64,000 nt of DNA from the NCBI RefSeq assembly GCF_002159335.1, contig NZ_NFHP01000003.1, positions 186,001 to 250,000 of the forward strand, written 5' to 3'. Numbering within the stretch: position 1 is the first letter of the stretch; each line of letters opens with the position of its first letter. Under the pieces are notes generated by a model that did no database searches, was not told the DNA's origin, and saw only the letters and a program-made list of their open reading frames with translations. Positions 28,915 through 37,764 of this stretch are shown here, in pieces. The position numbers and the translations under genes were made by a program. The stretch comes from Collinsella sp. An7 (GTDB lineage Bacteria > Actinomycetota > Coriobacteriia > Coriobacteriales > Coriobacteriaceae).

Positions 28915-28950
28915 CTCATCTCATCGCGGCCGCGTTCGCCGTGGCCGCGC

Positions 28951-31656
28951 TCAGCGAATCACCTGATTGAGTACATACGGCAGGATACCACCGCTACGGA
29001 CGTAGGCGGCCTCCGTCGGCGTATCCACACGAACACGGACGCGGAAGACCGTTTGGTCGCCCGAAGGCGCCTTGGCCGTGACCTCGAGCTCAGTCGGAAT
29101 GCCGTCTGCCCCCATCGGGGTATCCGGTGCAGGAGCGAACGAGAACTCCTCGAGCCCCGTGAGGCTAAGCGCCTCGGTACACTCCCCCGGAGCGAACTCG
29201 AGCGGGAGCACCCCCATGCCGATGAGGTTGGAGCGATGGATCCGCTCGAAGCTCTCAGCGATCACGGCGCGCACGCCCAGAAGATAGGGTCCCTTGGCCG
29301 CCCAATCGCGCGAGGAGCCCGACCCGTACATCTTGCCCGCGAGCACGATGAGCGGCACTCCAGCCGCACGTGCCGACTCCGCGGCATCAAAGACGCGAAC
29401 GGTCTCCCCCGTCACGGGGTCGAGGGTCCAGCCGCCGCGTCGACCGGGAGTGAGGAGGTTCTCGAGCCGCACGTTAGCAAAGGTGCCTCGCACCATCACC
29501 TCATGGTTACCGCGACGCGAGCCGTAGGAGTTAAAGTCAGCCTCGGCCACGCCGTGTGCACGAAGGTAGGCGGCCGCCGGAGAATCCGGTGCGATGGCGC
29601 CCGCCGGCGAGATATGGTCGGTCGTAACGAAGTCGCCAAGCATCACGAGCGCCCGCGCACCAGAAAGCGCACAGGCGTCCCCCGCTGCCGCATCGTCGAG
29701 GAAGGTCGGACGCCGCACATAGGTGCTCGCCGGATCCCACGGGTAGGTCCGCGAAGGCGTAGCCTCAAGCGCAGCCCAACTGTCGCTGCCGGTCATGGGC
29801 TCGGACGCAACCGCGGCATAGGTGCCCGCCACGTCCGCACGGACAAGCGCCGCCGCAACCTCCTCGTCGGTCGGAAGCAGTTCGGCAAGGTAGACAGGCC
29901 CACGAGCGCCCTCGCAAACGGGCTCAGCGGAGAGGTCGACGTCCATGGTGCCGGCGAGCGCGTAGGCGATCACGAGTGCCGGCGCGCAGAGGTAGTTCTG
30001 CGCAACCTGGGGCGAGATGCGCCCCTCGAAATTTCGGTTGCCCGAAAGCACACTCGTGAGCTCGCAGCTGCCGGCGATGGGCGCAAGTGAGTCCAAGATG
30101 GGTCCGGAGTTGCCGATGCAGCTCATGCACCCCCATCCGCAGACGGCAAACCCAAGGCCCTCAAGGGCTTCGAGCACGCCTGCGCGGCGCAAAAGCTCCG
30201 TGGTGGCGTGCGAGCCCGGGGCGAAAATCCGCTTGACCCACGGCGGCACCGCGCAGCCGAGCTCAAGCGCGCGGCGAGCGGTTAGGCCCGCCGCCACCAT
30301 CATGGCGGGGTCGGTTGCCGTGGTGCAGCTCGTTACCGCAGCGATCGCAATGGCGCCGTGCGAAACCTCACGCGGCGCGCCCGCGCAGTCAATGGAGAAG
30401 GTCTCCCCCGGCATGCACCCGGAGCGTGCCAGGGCCTCACGAAAGCGATGGCGCACTCCGCTGATCGGGACCCGATCATGCGGACGGGACGGTCCGGCAA
30501 GGGATGGCTCAACCGCAGCCAGGTCGAGCTCGATCACCCGGCTATACACGGTATCGGCATCAGAGGTCCCCGAGGCGCCGAGCATACCCTGAGCGGTAAG
30601 GTACGCACGGGTAAGCTCGACCTCATCCGCACTCCGCCCAAAAAGCGCCAGCTGCTCAAGCGTCGCCTCGTCGGCCGGGAAGAACGTTGCGGTGGCGCCG
30701 TACTCGGGCGTCATGTTGGCGATGGTCGTGCGCTGCGTTACCGTGAGGCTCGCAACGCCGGGCCCGAAGCACTCCACGAGCGAACCCACCACGCCCGCCG
30801 CGCGCAGCCGTTCGGCAAAGGTGAGGGCAACGTCCATGCCGCTCACCCCGGGGGCAAGCTGGCCCGTAAGGCGCACGCCAACCACCGGCGGTACCGTCAT
30901 GGAGATGGGCTGGCCGAGCGCTGCGGCCTCGGCCTCGATGCCGCCCACGCCCCACCCGAGCACACCCAGTCCATTGGCGGTAGGTGTATGCGAGTCGGTA
31001 CCCACGAGGGTGTCGAAGTAGACCGTCGGCGTCCCAGCGCAACCTGTTTTATCTGCGCACTTGGCCCCAGAGCCGGCGTCGCTCGTCCACGCCACGCGGC
31101 AGAAACGCTCAACGTTCAGCTGATGGCAGATGCCCACGCCGGGCGGCACGATAGACACGTTGTTAAAGCTCTCTGCCGCCCACTTCAAAAAGGCAAAGCG
31201 CTCAGCATTGCGCGCCGCCTCGATCCGGGCGTTCTCGCGCGCCGCCTCGGGACAGCTCACCACATCGGCGGTCACCGAGTGATCGATGACGAGCGTGCAG
31301 GGAATGAGCGGGTTTACCCGCGAGGGGTCCTCACCACGCGCAGCGGCGGAGTCGCGCATGGCAGCAAAATCGCAGAAAACGGGCACACCGGTAAAGTCCT
31401 GAAAGAGCACGCGCGCCGGCATGAACTCAATCTCGGCACCCGCGACACCCGCAAGCCCCGCCTCGATAACGGCATGGGCGCGTTCGCGTGCCTCCTCCTC
31501 GCTTGCAGAGCGTCGGACGACATTTTCCAACAGTATCCGCAGGCAAACCGGCAGGCGCGCCGCCTCGGGAAAAGAGCTGAGCGCCGTGTAACGATACGTA
31601 CGCCCGGCGACAGCAAGCGCGCGCTCAAATGGCAGAGGGGTAGCAGTGGGCTCCAT
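28951..31656 (-). CDS. acnA: Aconitate hydratase
   Basis: The 901-residue 4Fe-4S enzyme interconverts citrate and isocitrate and has full AcnA length and order. Cluster cysteines are in AVTSCTTATDP (about residue 465) and CMSCIGNSGP; substrate and fold motifs include TPTVYFDTLVGTDSHTP, FNSYGSRRGNHEVMVRGTFANVRL and GKMYGSGSSRDWAAKGP. The first cluster motif reads SCTTATDP where most AcnA read SCTNTSNP, but the cysteine is kept. ATG 31656 (MEPTATPLP) is behind GGAG. It is monocistronic; no other TCA-cycle gene is near. Confidence 0.95.
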   Translation of the reverse strand: MEPTATPLPFERALAVAGRTYRYTALSSFPEAARLPVCLRILLENVVRRSASEEEARERAHAVIEAGLAGVAGAEIEFMPARVLFQDFTGVPVFCDFAAMRDSAAARGEDPSRVNPLIPCTLVIDHSVTADVVSCPEAARENARIEAARNAERFAFLKWAAESFNNVSIVPPGVGICHQLNVERFCRVAWTSDAGSGAKCADKTGCAGTPTVYFDTLVGTDSHTPTANGLGVLGWGVGGIEAEAAALGQPISMTVPPVVGVRLTGQLAPGVSGMDVALTFAERLRAAGVVGSLVECFGPGVASLTVTQRTTIANMTPEYGATATFFPADEATLEQLALFGRSADEVELTRAYLTAQGMLGASGTSDADTVYSRVIELDLAAVEPSLAGPSRPHDRVPISGVRHRFREALARSGCMPGETFSIDCAGAPREVSHGAIAIAAVTSCTTATDPAMMVAAGLTARRALELGCAVPPWVKRIFAPGSHATTELLRRAGVLEALEGLGFAVCGWGCMSCIGNSGPILDSLAPIAGSCELTSVLSGNRNFEGRISPQVAQNYLCAPALVIAYALAGTMDVDLSAEPVCEGARGPVYLAELLPTDEEVAAALVRADVAGTYAAVASEPMTGSDSWAALEATPSRTYPWDPASTYVRRPTFLDDAAAGDACALSGARALVMLGDFVTTDHISPAGAIAPDSPAAAYLRAHGVAEADFNSYGSRRGNHEVMVRGTFANVRLENLLTPGRRGGWTLDPVTGETVRVFDAAESARAAGVPLIVLAGKMYGSGSSRDWAAKGPYLLGVRAVIAESFERIHRSNLIGMGVLPLEFAPGECTEALSLTGLEEFSFAPAPDTPMGADGIPTELEVTAKAPSGDQTVFRVRVRVDTPTEAAYVRSGGILPYVLNQVIR

Positions 31657-31874
31657 AGGACTCCAGTCTTTGCGAGCGGTCACAGTTATCCCATCCTACC
31701 CCGTCGTGCGGACAGAGACGGGAGAGGTCCCCAGAAGCCAGATTCGTAACACGGCTGTCACGCACAGGAGTGGCGCCGGAAGCGCATCCAGCACAGGCAG
31801 CCGTCGAACGTCCAGCCAGGCCTCACATCGTCTTTGTGCGGCAGCCGCCGGGCGCAGAGCCGACGCTGACAGCC

Positions 31875-34736
31875 CTACTTCTCGCGCCGTTTTGCCGGAC
31901 GTGCGGGGAGCTTTACCTGAATGCCATGAGCCGACTGGGTAACAGACGAGAAGCCCGACTTCGTGCGCTTCTTCTGCTTCTTTGCGGGCTGAGCATCGGA
32001 GTCCGCCGACACGCGATCGATGACCGGCCCCGGCTTCTCGCCCTCAGATTGAACAGCCGCCTTACCGGCAGGGGGAGCAGGCGCGCCAACAGGCCGCTTG
32101 GGCGCCTCTCCCTGAGCGCGGAAGGCATCGTTGGCCGCCGCGGCATCCTGATAACGGTGCTCCTCAACATAGCGGTTGAGCCGTTCGCGCGAGCGCCACA
32201 CAAAGCGGCGAAGCGCCGAGCGGGTCGAGCGCACACGCCGCGCACCGGAACGCCCCATCGTTACCTGCACGCCCCGCCCAAAACCGGTGGCGGAATAGGT
32301 GCGCCGCGGCTTAAGGCCATCCATCACGCGCGCTGTCGCAAAAAAGAGCGCGCACGCCAGTAGCGAGATGGCGGCGAGCGCGAGCGCCTCGGCCCACGAG
32401 AGGCGCGCGATGCTGAAGAGATCCGGGAATCCCAAGATACCCACAACGAGTCCCACGACGATGCTCGCCAGAAGCACCGTGCGGAGCGGCGTGAACGGCC
32501 ACGAGATCCGCGCAATGAGGCAGCAGCCCACCGCGCTCGTGGTAACGAGGCACATGGTGGAGAGCGTGAGGCTGCTCAGCCCGGCAAACGAGGCGACAGC
32601 CATGTTGAGGCAGGCGGCAACGACCACCGCGAGCGAAGCGGGCAGCGCCCGCTTGACCACGTTGGCGAGAAAGTTGCCCTTCACACGGGCGCGGTTAGCC
32701 TCGAGCCCGAGCACAAAGCCGGGATAGCCGATGCAGAAGAAGTTGATAAGCGTCATCTGGATGGGCTGGAAAGGATACGGTGGAAACGCGATGCAGATCG
32801 CCGCAAGGCCCATCGAAAAGAGCGTCTTGGTAAGGAAGAGTGCCGCGGAACGCTGGAGGTTGTTGATGGAGCGACGGCCCTCGGCCACCACCGCGGGCAT
32901 GGCGGCAAAGTCATTCTCCACCAGGACGATCTCGGCCACGTTGCGGGCGGCGTCAGAACCGGCCGCCATGGCAACGGAGCAATCGGCCTCTTTAAGCGCA
33001 AGGACGTCATTCACACCGTCACCCGTCATGGCGACCGTGTGCCCGCGCCGCTGGAGCGCCTGCACGAGCTCGCGTTTTTGCATGGGGGTCACGCGGCCAA
33101 ACACGTGGTAGCGGTCCACCGCCGCATCGATCTTAGCCGGGGTGTCGAGCGTGGTGGCGTCCACGTACGCTCCCGCCCCGGGAATGCCCACGACCTCGGC
33201 GATTCCCGAGACCGTGCGCGGGTCGTCGCCGGAGATGACGTTGAGCGTCACGCCCTGCTCGATAAAGTAGCCTATGGTCTCTGCTGCGGAAGTGCGGATC
33301 TCGTCGCGGATGGTCACAAAGCCGAGCGGACGGGCCTCGCCCACCGCGTCACCTTCAGCGGTAAAGCCGTCCACCGCGGCAACCACGAGCACGCGGCAGG
33401 TGGCCGCAAGGCGCGAGACCTCTGCCTCGACCTCAGCGTAGCCATGCGGCGAGAGCACAAACTGCGCCGCGCCCATCACGTAACTCCCCCCGGCAAACGA
33501 GGCACCGCTCCACTTCTTGGCAGACGAGAACGGAACAACCTGTTCAATTACGGCCTCAGGCACCTCATGGTCCGGAGCGGCGTAGTAGTCGAGCAGCGCC
33601 TTGCAGGTCTCGTTGGCGTCCTCAGAAGTAGCCCGCGCGATGTTGGCGAGCGCAAAGTCGAGCGCCGTCACCTCGGAGGGCACCCCTGGCAGCTGCCTGC
33701 CCGTGCCTCCGGAGACGGCCAAGGGATAGGTGCCCGCAACCTCCATGCGCCCCGAAGTGATCGTGCCGGTCTTATCGAGGCAGAGCACGTCCACGCGCGC
33801 AAGCGTCTCGATGCAGTAGAGCTGCTGGGCAAGCACCTTCTTGCGGGCGAGGCGTGCCGTGGCGATTGCGAGGACCGAGGATGTGAGGAGCACGAGCCCC
33901 TGCGGAATCATGCCCAGAAGGGCCCCCACCGTGGAGAGGATCTCGGTCGAGGGCACGTGGCCCGCCGCCAGCTCCGCACCGACCCACGGCCAAAAGCCGG
34001 CCCCGGCACCTGAGCCAAGGTAGCTCTCGTAGAGACTCGAGAAAAAGAGAGCCAACCCGAGGGGCAACATGATGACGCTCGCAAACCGCACGATGGCGTT
34101 GAGCGCGCGCATGATCTCGGAGTTGACCTTCTTAACGTACTTGGCCTCGTTGTTGATGCGCGCCACGTAGTTGTCTGCGCCCACGTGGATGACGCGCGCG
34201 TACACGAGCCCCGAGTCGACAAAACTGCCGCTCATAAGGGTCGCGCCTGGATCCTTCTTGATGAGGTCGCTCTCGCCCGTAAGAAGGCTCTCGTTCACCT
34301 GCGCCGAACCCTTGACCACCACGGCGTCCGCCGGAATCTGATCGCCGCGGCCAAGCTTTACGATGTCGTCGAGCACGATCTGCTCAAGGTCGAGCTCGCA
34401 TTCCGCGCCGTCGCGGATAACCTTGGCCTTTTTTGTGGCAAGCAAAGTGAGGCGGTCGACCATGCGCTTAGAGCGGAGCGACTGGAAGATGCCGATCCCG
34501 GTGTTGAGCACCACGATGGCGAGGAAGGTAAGGTTCTTCCACGACCCCGCGATGATAACGAGGATGGCAAGGATGACGTTGATAAGATTGAAGAGGGTAA
34601 GGAGGTTCTCGAGCACAAGTTCGCGCACCGACTTGGTCTTGAGCTCCATATTGAGGTTGACCTCGCCGCGCTCTACGCGCTCGGCCACCTCGGCGGCGGT
34701 GAGCCCATGCAGGCTCTCGGTTGCATCGTCTGCCAT
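31875..34736 (-). CDS. P-type cation-transporting ATPase (CtpE-like)
   Basis: The 953-residue membrane ATPase has the actuator motif LLTGESDLI, phosphorylation motif DKTGTITSG, and hinge GDGVNDVLALKEADCSVAMAAGS. The M4 segment MIPQGLVLLTSS and the lack of N-terminal metal-binding cysteines place it with CtpE-like pumps rather than heavy-metal pumps; Mycobacterium CtpE moves calcium, so calcium is a reasonable guess only. After the last membrane helix comes a basic tail of about 155 residues (GRSGARRVRSTRSALRRFV...) with no recognised fold. ATG 34736 has GGGAGGG upstream. It lies 110 bp from the divergent tRNA-Arg promoter. Confidence 0.93.
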   Translation of the reverse strand: MADDATESLHGLTAAEVAERVERGEVNLNMELKTKSVRELVLENLLTLFNLINVILAILVIIAGSWKNLTFLAIVVLNTGIGIFQSLRSKRMVDRLTLLATKKAKVIRDGAECELDLEQIVLDDIVKLGRGDQIPADAVVVKGSAQVNESLLTGESDLIKKDPGATLMSGSFVDSGLVYARVIHVGADNYVARINNEAKYVKKVNSEIMRALNAIVRFASVIMLPLGLALFFSSLYESYLGSGAGAGFWPWVGAELAAGHVPSTEILSTVGALLGMIPQGLVLLTSSVLAIATARLARKKVLAQQLYCIETLARVDVLCLDKTGTITSGRMEVAGTYPLAVSGGTGRQLPGVPSEVTALDFALANIARATSEDANETCKALLDYYAAPDHEVPEAVIEQVVPFSSAKKWSGASFAGGSYVMGAAQFVLSPHGYAEVEAEVSRLAATCRVLVVAAVDGFTAEGDAVGEARPLGFVTIRDEIRTSAAETIGYFIEQGVTLNVISGDDPRTVSGIAEVVGIPGAGAYVDATTLDTPAKIDAAVDRYHVFGRVTPMQKRELVQALQRRGHTVAMTGDGVNDVLALKEADCSVAMAAGSDAARNVAEIVLVENDFAAMPAVVAEGRRSINNLQRSAALFLTKTLFSMGLAAICIAFPPYPFQPIQMTLINFFCIGYPGFVLGLEANRARVKGNFLANVVKRALPASLAVVVAACLNMAVASFAGLSSLTLSTMCLVTTSAVGCCLIARISWPFTPLRTVLLASIVVGLVVGILGFPDLFSIARLSWAEALALAAISLLACALFFATARVMDGLKPRRTYSATGFGRGVQVTMGRSGARRVRSTRSALRRFVWRSRERLNRYVEEHRYQDAAAANDAFRAQGEAPKRPVGAPAPPAGKAAVQSEGEKPGPVIDRVSADSDAQPAKKQKKRTKSGFSSVTQSAHGIQVKLPARPAKRREK

Positions 34737-34839
34737 GAACCCTCCCTGGCATGTGGATAAACTTTTGCCAGTATGCCCCAAAGCACGCACGTTAGGCGGA
34801 GCCCTCAAAATCGGCGCGTAAATATGAGCGAACAAACCG

Positions 34840-34868
34840 CTGACGCTCACGGCGCAATTGGGTATAAT
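34840..34868 (+). promoter_or_regulatory. Promoter of tRNA-Arg
   Basis: CTGACG (34840-34845) and a perfect TATAAT (34863-34868) are separated by 17 bp and lie 11 bp upstream of the mature tRNA start. Confidence 0.85.
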
Positions 34869-34879
34869 GGCGTCTGCCC

Positions 34880-34956
34880 GTCCCGTTAGCTCAGCTGGAT
34901 AGAGCGTCTGCCTCCGGAGCAGAAGGTCACAGGTTCGAATCCTGCACGGGACACCA
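34880..34956 (+). tRNA. tRNA-Arg (anticodon CCG), probable phage attachment site
   Basis: The 77-nt cloverleaf is complete: acceptor GTCCCGT/ACGGGAC, D-arm GCTC/GAGC, anticodon stem TCTGC/GCAGA with loop CTCCGGA (anticodon CCG, reads CGG), T-loop TTCGAAT, encoded CCA. Phage genes begin right after its 3' end, as expected when integration uses the 3' half of a tRNA gene and rebuilds it. The matching copy (other att site) lies outside the window. Confidence 0.97.
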
Positions 34957-34967
34957 GAGACTGGTTA

Positions 34968-35008
34968 CCCGAACCCCGTACGTGCTTGTAGTGCGGGGCG
35001 GGTTTTTT
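34968..35008 (+). terminator. Intrinsic terminator of tRNA-Arg
   Basis: A two-part stem (CCCG/CGGG outside, CCCCGTAC/GTGCGGGG inside, one G-T pair) spans 34968-35002 and is followed by TTTTTT. If the attachment core lies in the tRNA 3' end, this terminator was brought by the phage. Confidence 0.85.
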
Positions 35009-35034
35009 ATAAGAGCGTAAATCACATAAAACGC

Positions 35035-35068
35035 AAAAATCCCCTCCCCGCCCGTAGGCGGAGAGGGG
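35035..35068 (-). terminator. Terminator of the phage late operon
   Basis: A stem at 35041-35068 (CCCCTCCCCGCC paired with GGCGGAGAGGGG, loop CGTA) is followed on the minus strand by ATTTTTG. It lies 14 bp beyond the endolysin stop and faces the tRNA-Arg terminator, so the host and phage transcripts converge here. Confidence 0.85.
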
Positions 35069-35082
35069 TGAATCGAGCTTGC

Positions 35083-36057
35083 CTACTCCAAGACCATCTG
35101 GATCGCCTCGATCGCCTTGCCGAGCCCGACGGTGCCGGTCGCGTACGGGGCGTAGACCCAGCCGGTCCACCCGTAGTCCTCGACGTGGACCTGGTACTTG
35201 AGCTGCTTTCCGGCGGGGATCTCCGTCGGGATGATCTGGATCGCCTCCATGCGGAGCGCCTGCCCGACCGTCCCGATGATGGGGTCGTTCGCGGAGCTTC
35301 CCTCGCCGGAGGACGCCCCCTTCCTGATGCCGGCGTAGGACTTCCACCCGATGTCCTCGATGTGGGCGAGGACGGTGAGCTCGACGCCCTCGGGCGGCGT
35401 GATCTTGACGGCCTCGAGCTGGAGGCCCTGACCGGTGGTTCCGGCCACCTGGCCGTCCCTCACCGAGTCGAGCCAGCCGAGCGTCTGGACGTGCGCCCTG
35501 TAGTTGAGCCCGGCGGCGTTGACGGCCGCGCCGGGTACCTGACCCTGTGCCATGGATTCCCCTTCCGACGTGATGTACGCGTGCAGCTGCCCCCAGTCGC
35601 GGTTGCCCGCGCCCGAGTAGTAGGCCGGGCAGCGCTTGCGCCCGGTGTGGCAGTCCCAGTGGCGCACCACGTTGGACGCCGGGATGCCGTAGTACTCCAT
35701 GAGGTGGAGCACCAGCTTGCGGAGGTTCTCGATGGAAGCCTGCGAGAACCGGGTACCGGGGTTGCACACCTCGATGCTGATGCTCTGGTTGTTGCCGATG
35801 AGCTGGCGGGCGCCGGTCCACGCGCCTACCGCCCACGCCGTGTCGTAGTCGTGGACGCACTGTACGATGTCCGCGTCGTCCACCGCGTACTGGAAGCTCG
35901 ACTTCCCGGGGTTGTTGGCGAGGTTTTTGGCCTCGTTCTCCGCGGAGGCCGTGTTGGCCGTGTTGTGCACGGCGATGTACTTGCGGGAGTTGCCGCCCGC
36001 CGTGTAGCGGTCGGCGCGCGCCCAGATGCGCTGCGTGGTGGGGTCAGGGTGCGTCAC
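35083..36057 (-). CDS. Endolysin: N-acetylmuramoyl-L-alanine amidase with ChW repeats
   Basis: The 324-residue lysin has an N-terminal type-2 amidase domain (KYIAVHNTANTASAENEAKN with a zinc His; VVRHWDCHTGRKRCPAYY with later zinc ligands; ISIEVCNPG) covering about residues 10-150, and three C-terminal ChW-type repeats (LGWLDSVRDGQVAGTTGQGLQ; DIGWKSYAGIRKG; DYGWTGWVYAP) that would bind the cell wall. It cuts the amide bond between muramic acid and the stem peptide. GTG 36057 overlaps the holin stop (GTGA), so lysis genes are coupled. It is the last gene of the late operon. Confidence 0.92.
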   Translation of the reverse strand: MTHPDPTTQRIWARADRYTAGGNSRKYIAVHNTANTASAENEAKNLANNPGKSSFQYAVDDADIVQCVHDYDTAWAVGAWTGARQLIGNNQSISIEVCNPGTRFSQASIENLRKLVLHLMEYYGIPASNVVRHWDCHTGRKRCPAYYSGAGNRDWGQLHAYITSEGESMAQGQVPGAAVNAAGLNYRAHVQTLGWLDSVRDGQVAGTTGQGLQLEAVKITPPEGVELTVLAHIEDIGWKSYAGIRKGASSGEGSSANDPIIGTVGQALRMEAIQIIPTEIPAGKQLKYQVHVEDYGWTGWVYAPYATGTVGLGKAIEAIQMVLE

Positions 36058-36299
36058 TCGGCATCGCCCACGTCGGCCTCCACGGTGCCGTCCTCGGGGT
36101 TGCCGGTGCGCATCATCGCCATGAGCGGAGACAGCACGCACATGATGGCGGCGGTGGCTATCGACGCCCACGTGGCGTCCTCGATGACGCCGGATACGCA
36201 GAGCGGCACCGCCACGATGAGCACCGATAGCACGCCCTGCACGATGGAGCGTGCGAGACGCATCTCGGTCTTCTCGCTGGTCAGGAACTTATCGAGCAT
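36054..36299 (-). CDS. Phage holin
   Basis: The 81-residue protein has a charged N-terminus (MLDKFLTSEKTEMRLARS), two hydrophobic segments (IVQGVLSVLIVAVPLCVSGV and WASIATAAIMCVLSPLMAMM) and an acidic tail. Size, topology and position directly before the endolysin, with a 4-bp overlap, identify it as the holin that permeabilises the membrane to time lysis. The family is not one I can name. Confidence 0.8.
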   Translation of the reverse strand: MLDKFLTSEKTEMRLARSIVQGVLSVLIVAVPLCVSGVIEDATWASIATAAIMCVLSPLMAMMRTGNPEDGTVEADVGDAE

Positions 36300-36307
36300 A
36301 TTTCCTC

Positions 36308-36646
36308 CTATCTGCCGCCCACGTAGGCGGCCATGAGCTCGTCGTGTATGTGCGTACCGGTTCCGTTGCCGCCGAGCGCGTGGTAGACGCGGTAAACGCT
36401 GTCTGCGCGCTCCTTCTCGTCGTACGGCATCGGCGCCCCCTCCACGACGTAGCGCTTGTGCATCTTCTGCAGCTGGTCTCGCATGAGCTCGCGCATCCCC
36501 GCCATGAGGGCCGCGTGCTCGGCGTCGCGCGCCTCGTCGTGCCGGCGCACGCGAGCCCTGCTCTCCCTGAGCGAGCCGGCCAGCGCGCCTATGACGGCCG
36601 TCATGACCGGCGCCGCCACCCACCCGGCGGCCTGAAGCCACTCCAT
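36308..36646 (-). CDS. Small membrane-anchored phage protein, possible second holin or antiholin
   Basis: The 112-residue protein has one N-terminal membrane segment (AAGWVAAPVMTAVIGALAGSL) followed by a long charged helix (RESRARVRRHDEARDAEHAALMAGMRELMRDQLQKMHKRY) and a His/Gly-rich end. It lies 8 bp upstream of the holin gene. Two small membrane proteins in a lysis cassette often act as holin and antiholin, but that role is inferred from position only. Confidence 0.65.
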   Translation of the reverse strand: MEWLQAAGWVAAPVMTAVIGALAGSLRESRARVRRHDEARDAEHAALMAGMRELMRDQLQKMHKRYVVEGAPMPYDEKERADSVYRVYHALGGNGTGTHIHDELMAAYVGGR

Positions 36647-36677
36647 CGCATCACCACCTTCCCACCGCGCGCCAACG

Positions 36678-37103
36678 TCAGGAGACGCGCCCGATAGCGT
36701 ACAGGTAGCACTCCATGTCGCGGGTCTGCTGGAAGCCCCTCACCCACCACTCGGCGTAGGAGGTATCGTGCTCGACGTACGCGGTGTGGATTGCGTTGTT
36801 GTTGGACTGCCTGCTCGACACGAGAAGCACCGGCGGCTCGACGAACGTGACCGGGTAGTTGACCTTGTACTGCTTGGAGTCCCCGCCGTCGGTGTCGCTC
36901 GTGGGGGTCTGGTACTTCTGGATGCACCAGCACTCGAAGGTGCCGGACTTCCAGCGGCGGTAGCGCCAGTCGCCGGACTTCCCCTGCTGGGTGATGTAGT
37001 CGACGCCGAGCTTGTCGATCGCCTCCATATTGGCGTTGATGGGGTCCGGGCTCACCGCGTCGGACTGCCCGATGACCGCGAGACCGAGGTTAGTGGTGGC
37101 CAC
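36678..37103 (-). CDS. Phage tail-tip accessory protein, unknown function
   Basis: The 141-residue protein starts MATTNLGLAVIGQSDAVSPDP and has an aromatic, beta-rich body (WRYRRWKSGTFECWCIQKY; YAEWWVRGFQQTRDMECYLYAIG). The N-terminal NLGL..IGQSD...PDPINANMEAID pattern is common in small tail-fibre-associated proteins that follow the fibre gene in Gram-positive siphophages. It starts at GTG 37103, overlapping the stop of the gene upstream by one base (TAGTG). A receptor-binding or fibre-head role is plausible but not shown. Confidence 0.6.
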   Translation of the reverse strand: MATTNLGLAVIGQSDAVSPDPINANMEAIDKLGVDYITQQGKSGDWRYRRWKSGTFECWCIQKYQTPTSDTDGGDSKQYKVNYPVTFVEPPVLLVSSRQSNNNAIHTAYVEHDTSYAEWWVRGFQQTRDMECYLYAIGRVS

Positions 37104-37735
37104 TAGGCATCAACCCCTTCCGCCGGGCCGAGGTCCTTCCACCGGAAGCCGTTGTCGGTGCCCGGCTCGTCGACGTTGTCGTCCACGAGCGACTCCCAGA
37201 GGCGCCCGTTGTGGGTCACGCGGTCGCCCTCCGAGTAGCCGTTGGTGCTGTCGGGCTGCTCCCACGGCTGCGGACCCTCGTCGCCCGAGCCCTCCTGGCC
37301 CGGCAGGATCCGGGCCCACAGGCTGGGCGCCGCCACCGGGTTCCAGCCCGGCTGCATGACCTGCACGCCGCTCCCGATGAAGCGGTACAGATCGCCGTAG
37401 TAGTTGACGCGCGTGACGGGCATGCCCGCGTCGTTGTCCGGGCCGTAGCACGTCATGCCGTCCACGTACTGGTCGGCCAGGGCCCGCACCAGATAGGCCG
37501 CCTCGTCGGGCAGGCTCTGGAACTGCATGCGGCTGAGAGCGAGCGCGGCCTCCTGCGCCGTCCCCTCCTCCGGCACGAGCTCCCACGTCTGCGTGATGGA
37601 CGTTCCGGCGCCGTCCCACCCGCTCTTGAGCCGGTAGCCGACCGGGCACTCGGGGGGCGCGGTCTCCACGACCGGGAGGCCGCTTCCGTCCGCGCTGAGG
37701 ATGACTACGCCGCCAGCCAGATATCCGTTTGCCAT
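37103..37735 (-). CDS. Phage tail protein with C-terminal carbohydrate-binding-like domain
   Basis: The 210-residue protein (MANGYLAGGVVILSADGS...) has a middle segment (LSRMQFQSLPDEAAYLVRALADQYVDGM) like those in phage tail-fibre adaptors and a C-terminal stretch PWEQPDSTNGYSEGDRVTHNGRLWESL that resembles the CBM5/12 chitin-binding fold (Y-x-x-GD-x-V ... W). It lies directly downstream of the large tail fibre gene and probably joins the tail tip to a cell-wall sugar. ATG 37735 begins the homologous part; the frame upstream overlaps the fibre gene and is not coding. Confidence 0.65.
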   Translation of the reverse strand: MANGYLAGGVVILSADGSGLPVVETAPPECPVGYRLKSGWDGAGTSITQTWELVPEEGTAQEAALALSRMQFQSLPDEAAYLVRALADQYVDGMTCYGPDNDAGMPVTRVNYYGDLYRFIGSGVQVMQPGWNPVAAPSLWARILPGQEGSGDEGPQPWEQPDSTNGYSEGDRVTHNGRLWESLVDDNVDEPGTDNGFRWKDLGPAEGVDA

Positions 37736-37764
37736 TGCGCCAATCCCTTCTACTCCTGTCTCCC

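Noticed and set aside
35083-35860. A 324-codon frame running through the endolysin region to the tRNA-Arg terminator
   Set aside because: It is a shadow of the amidase frame and extends through a terminator and the tRNA region, so it cannot be a real gene.
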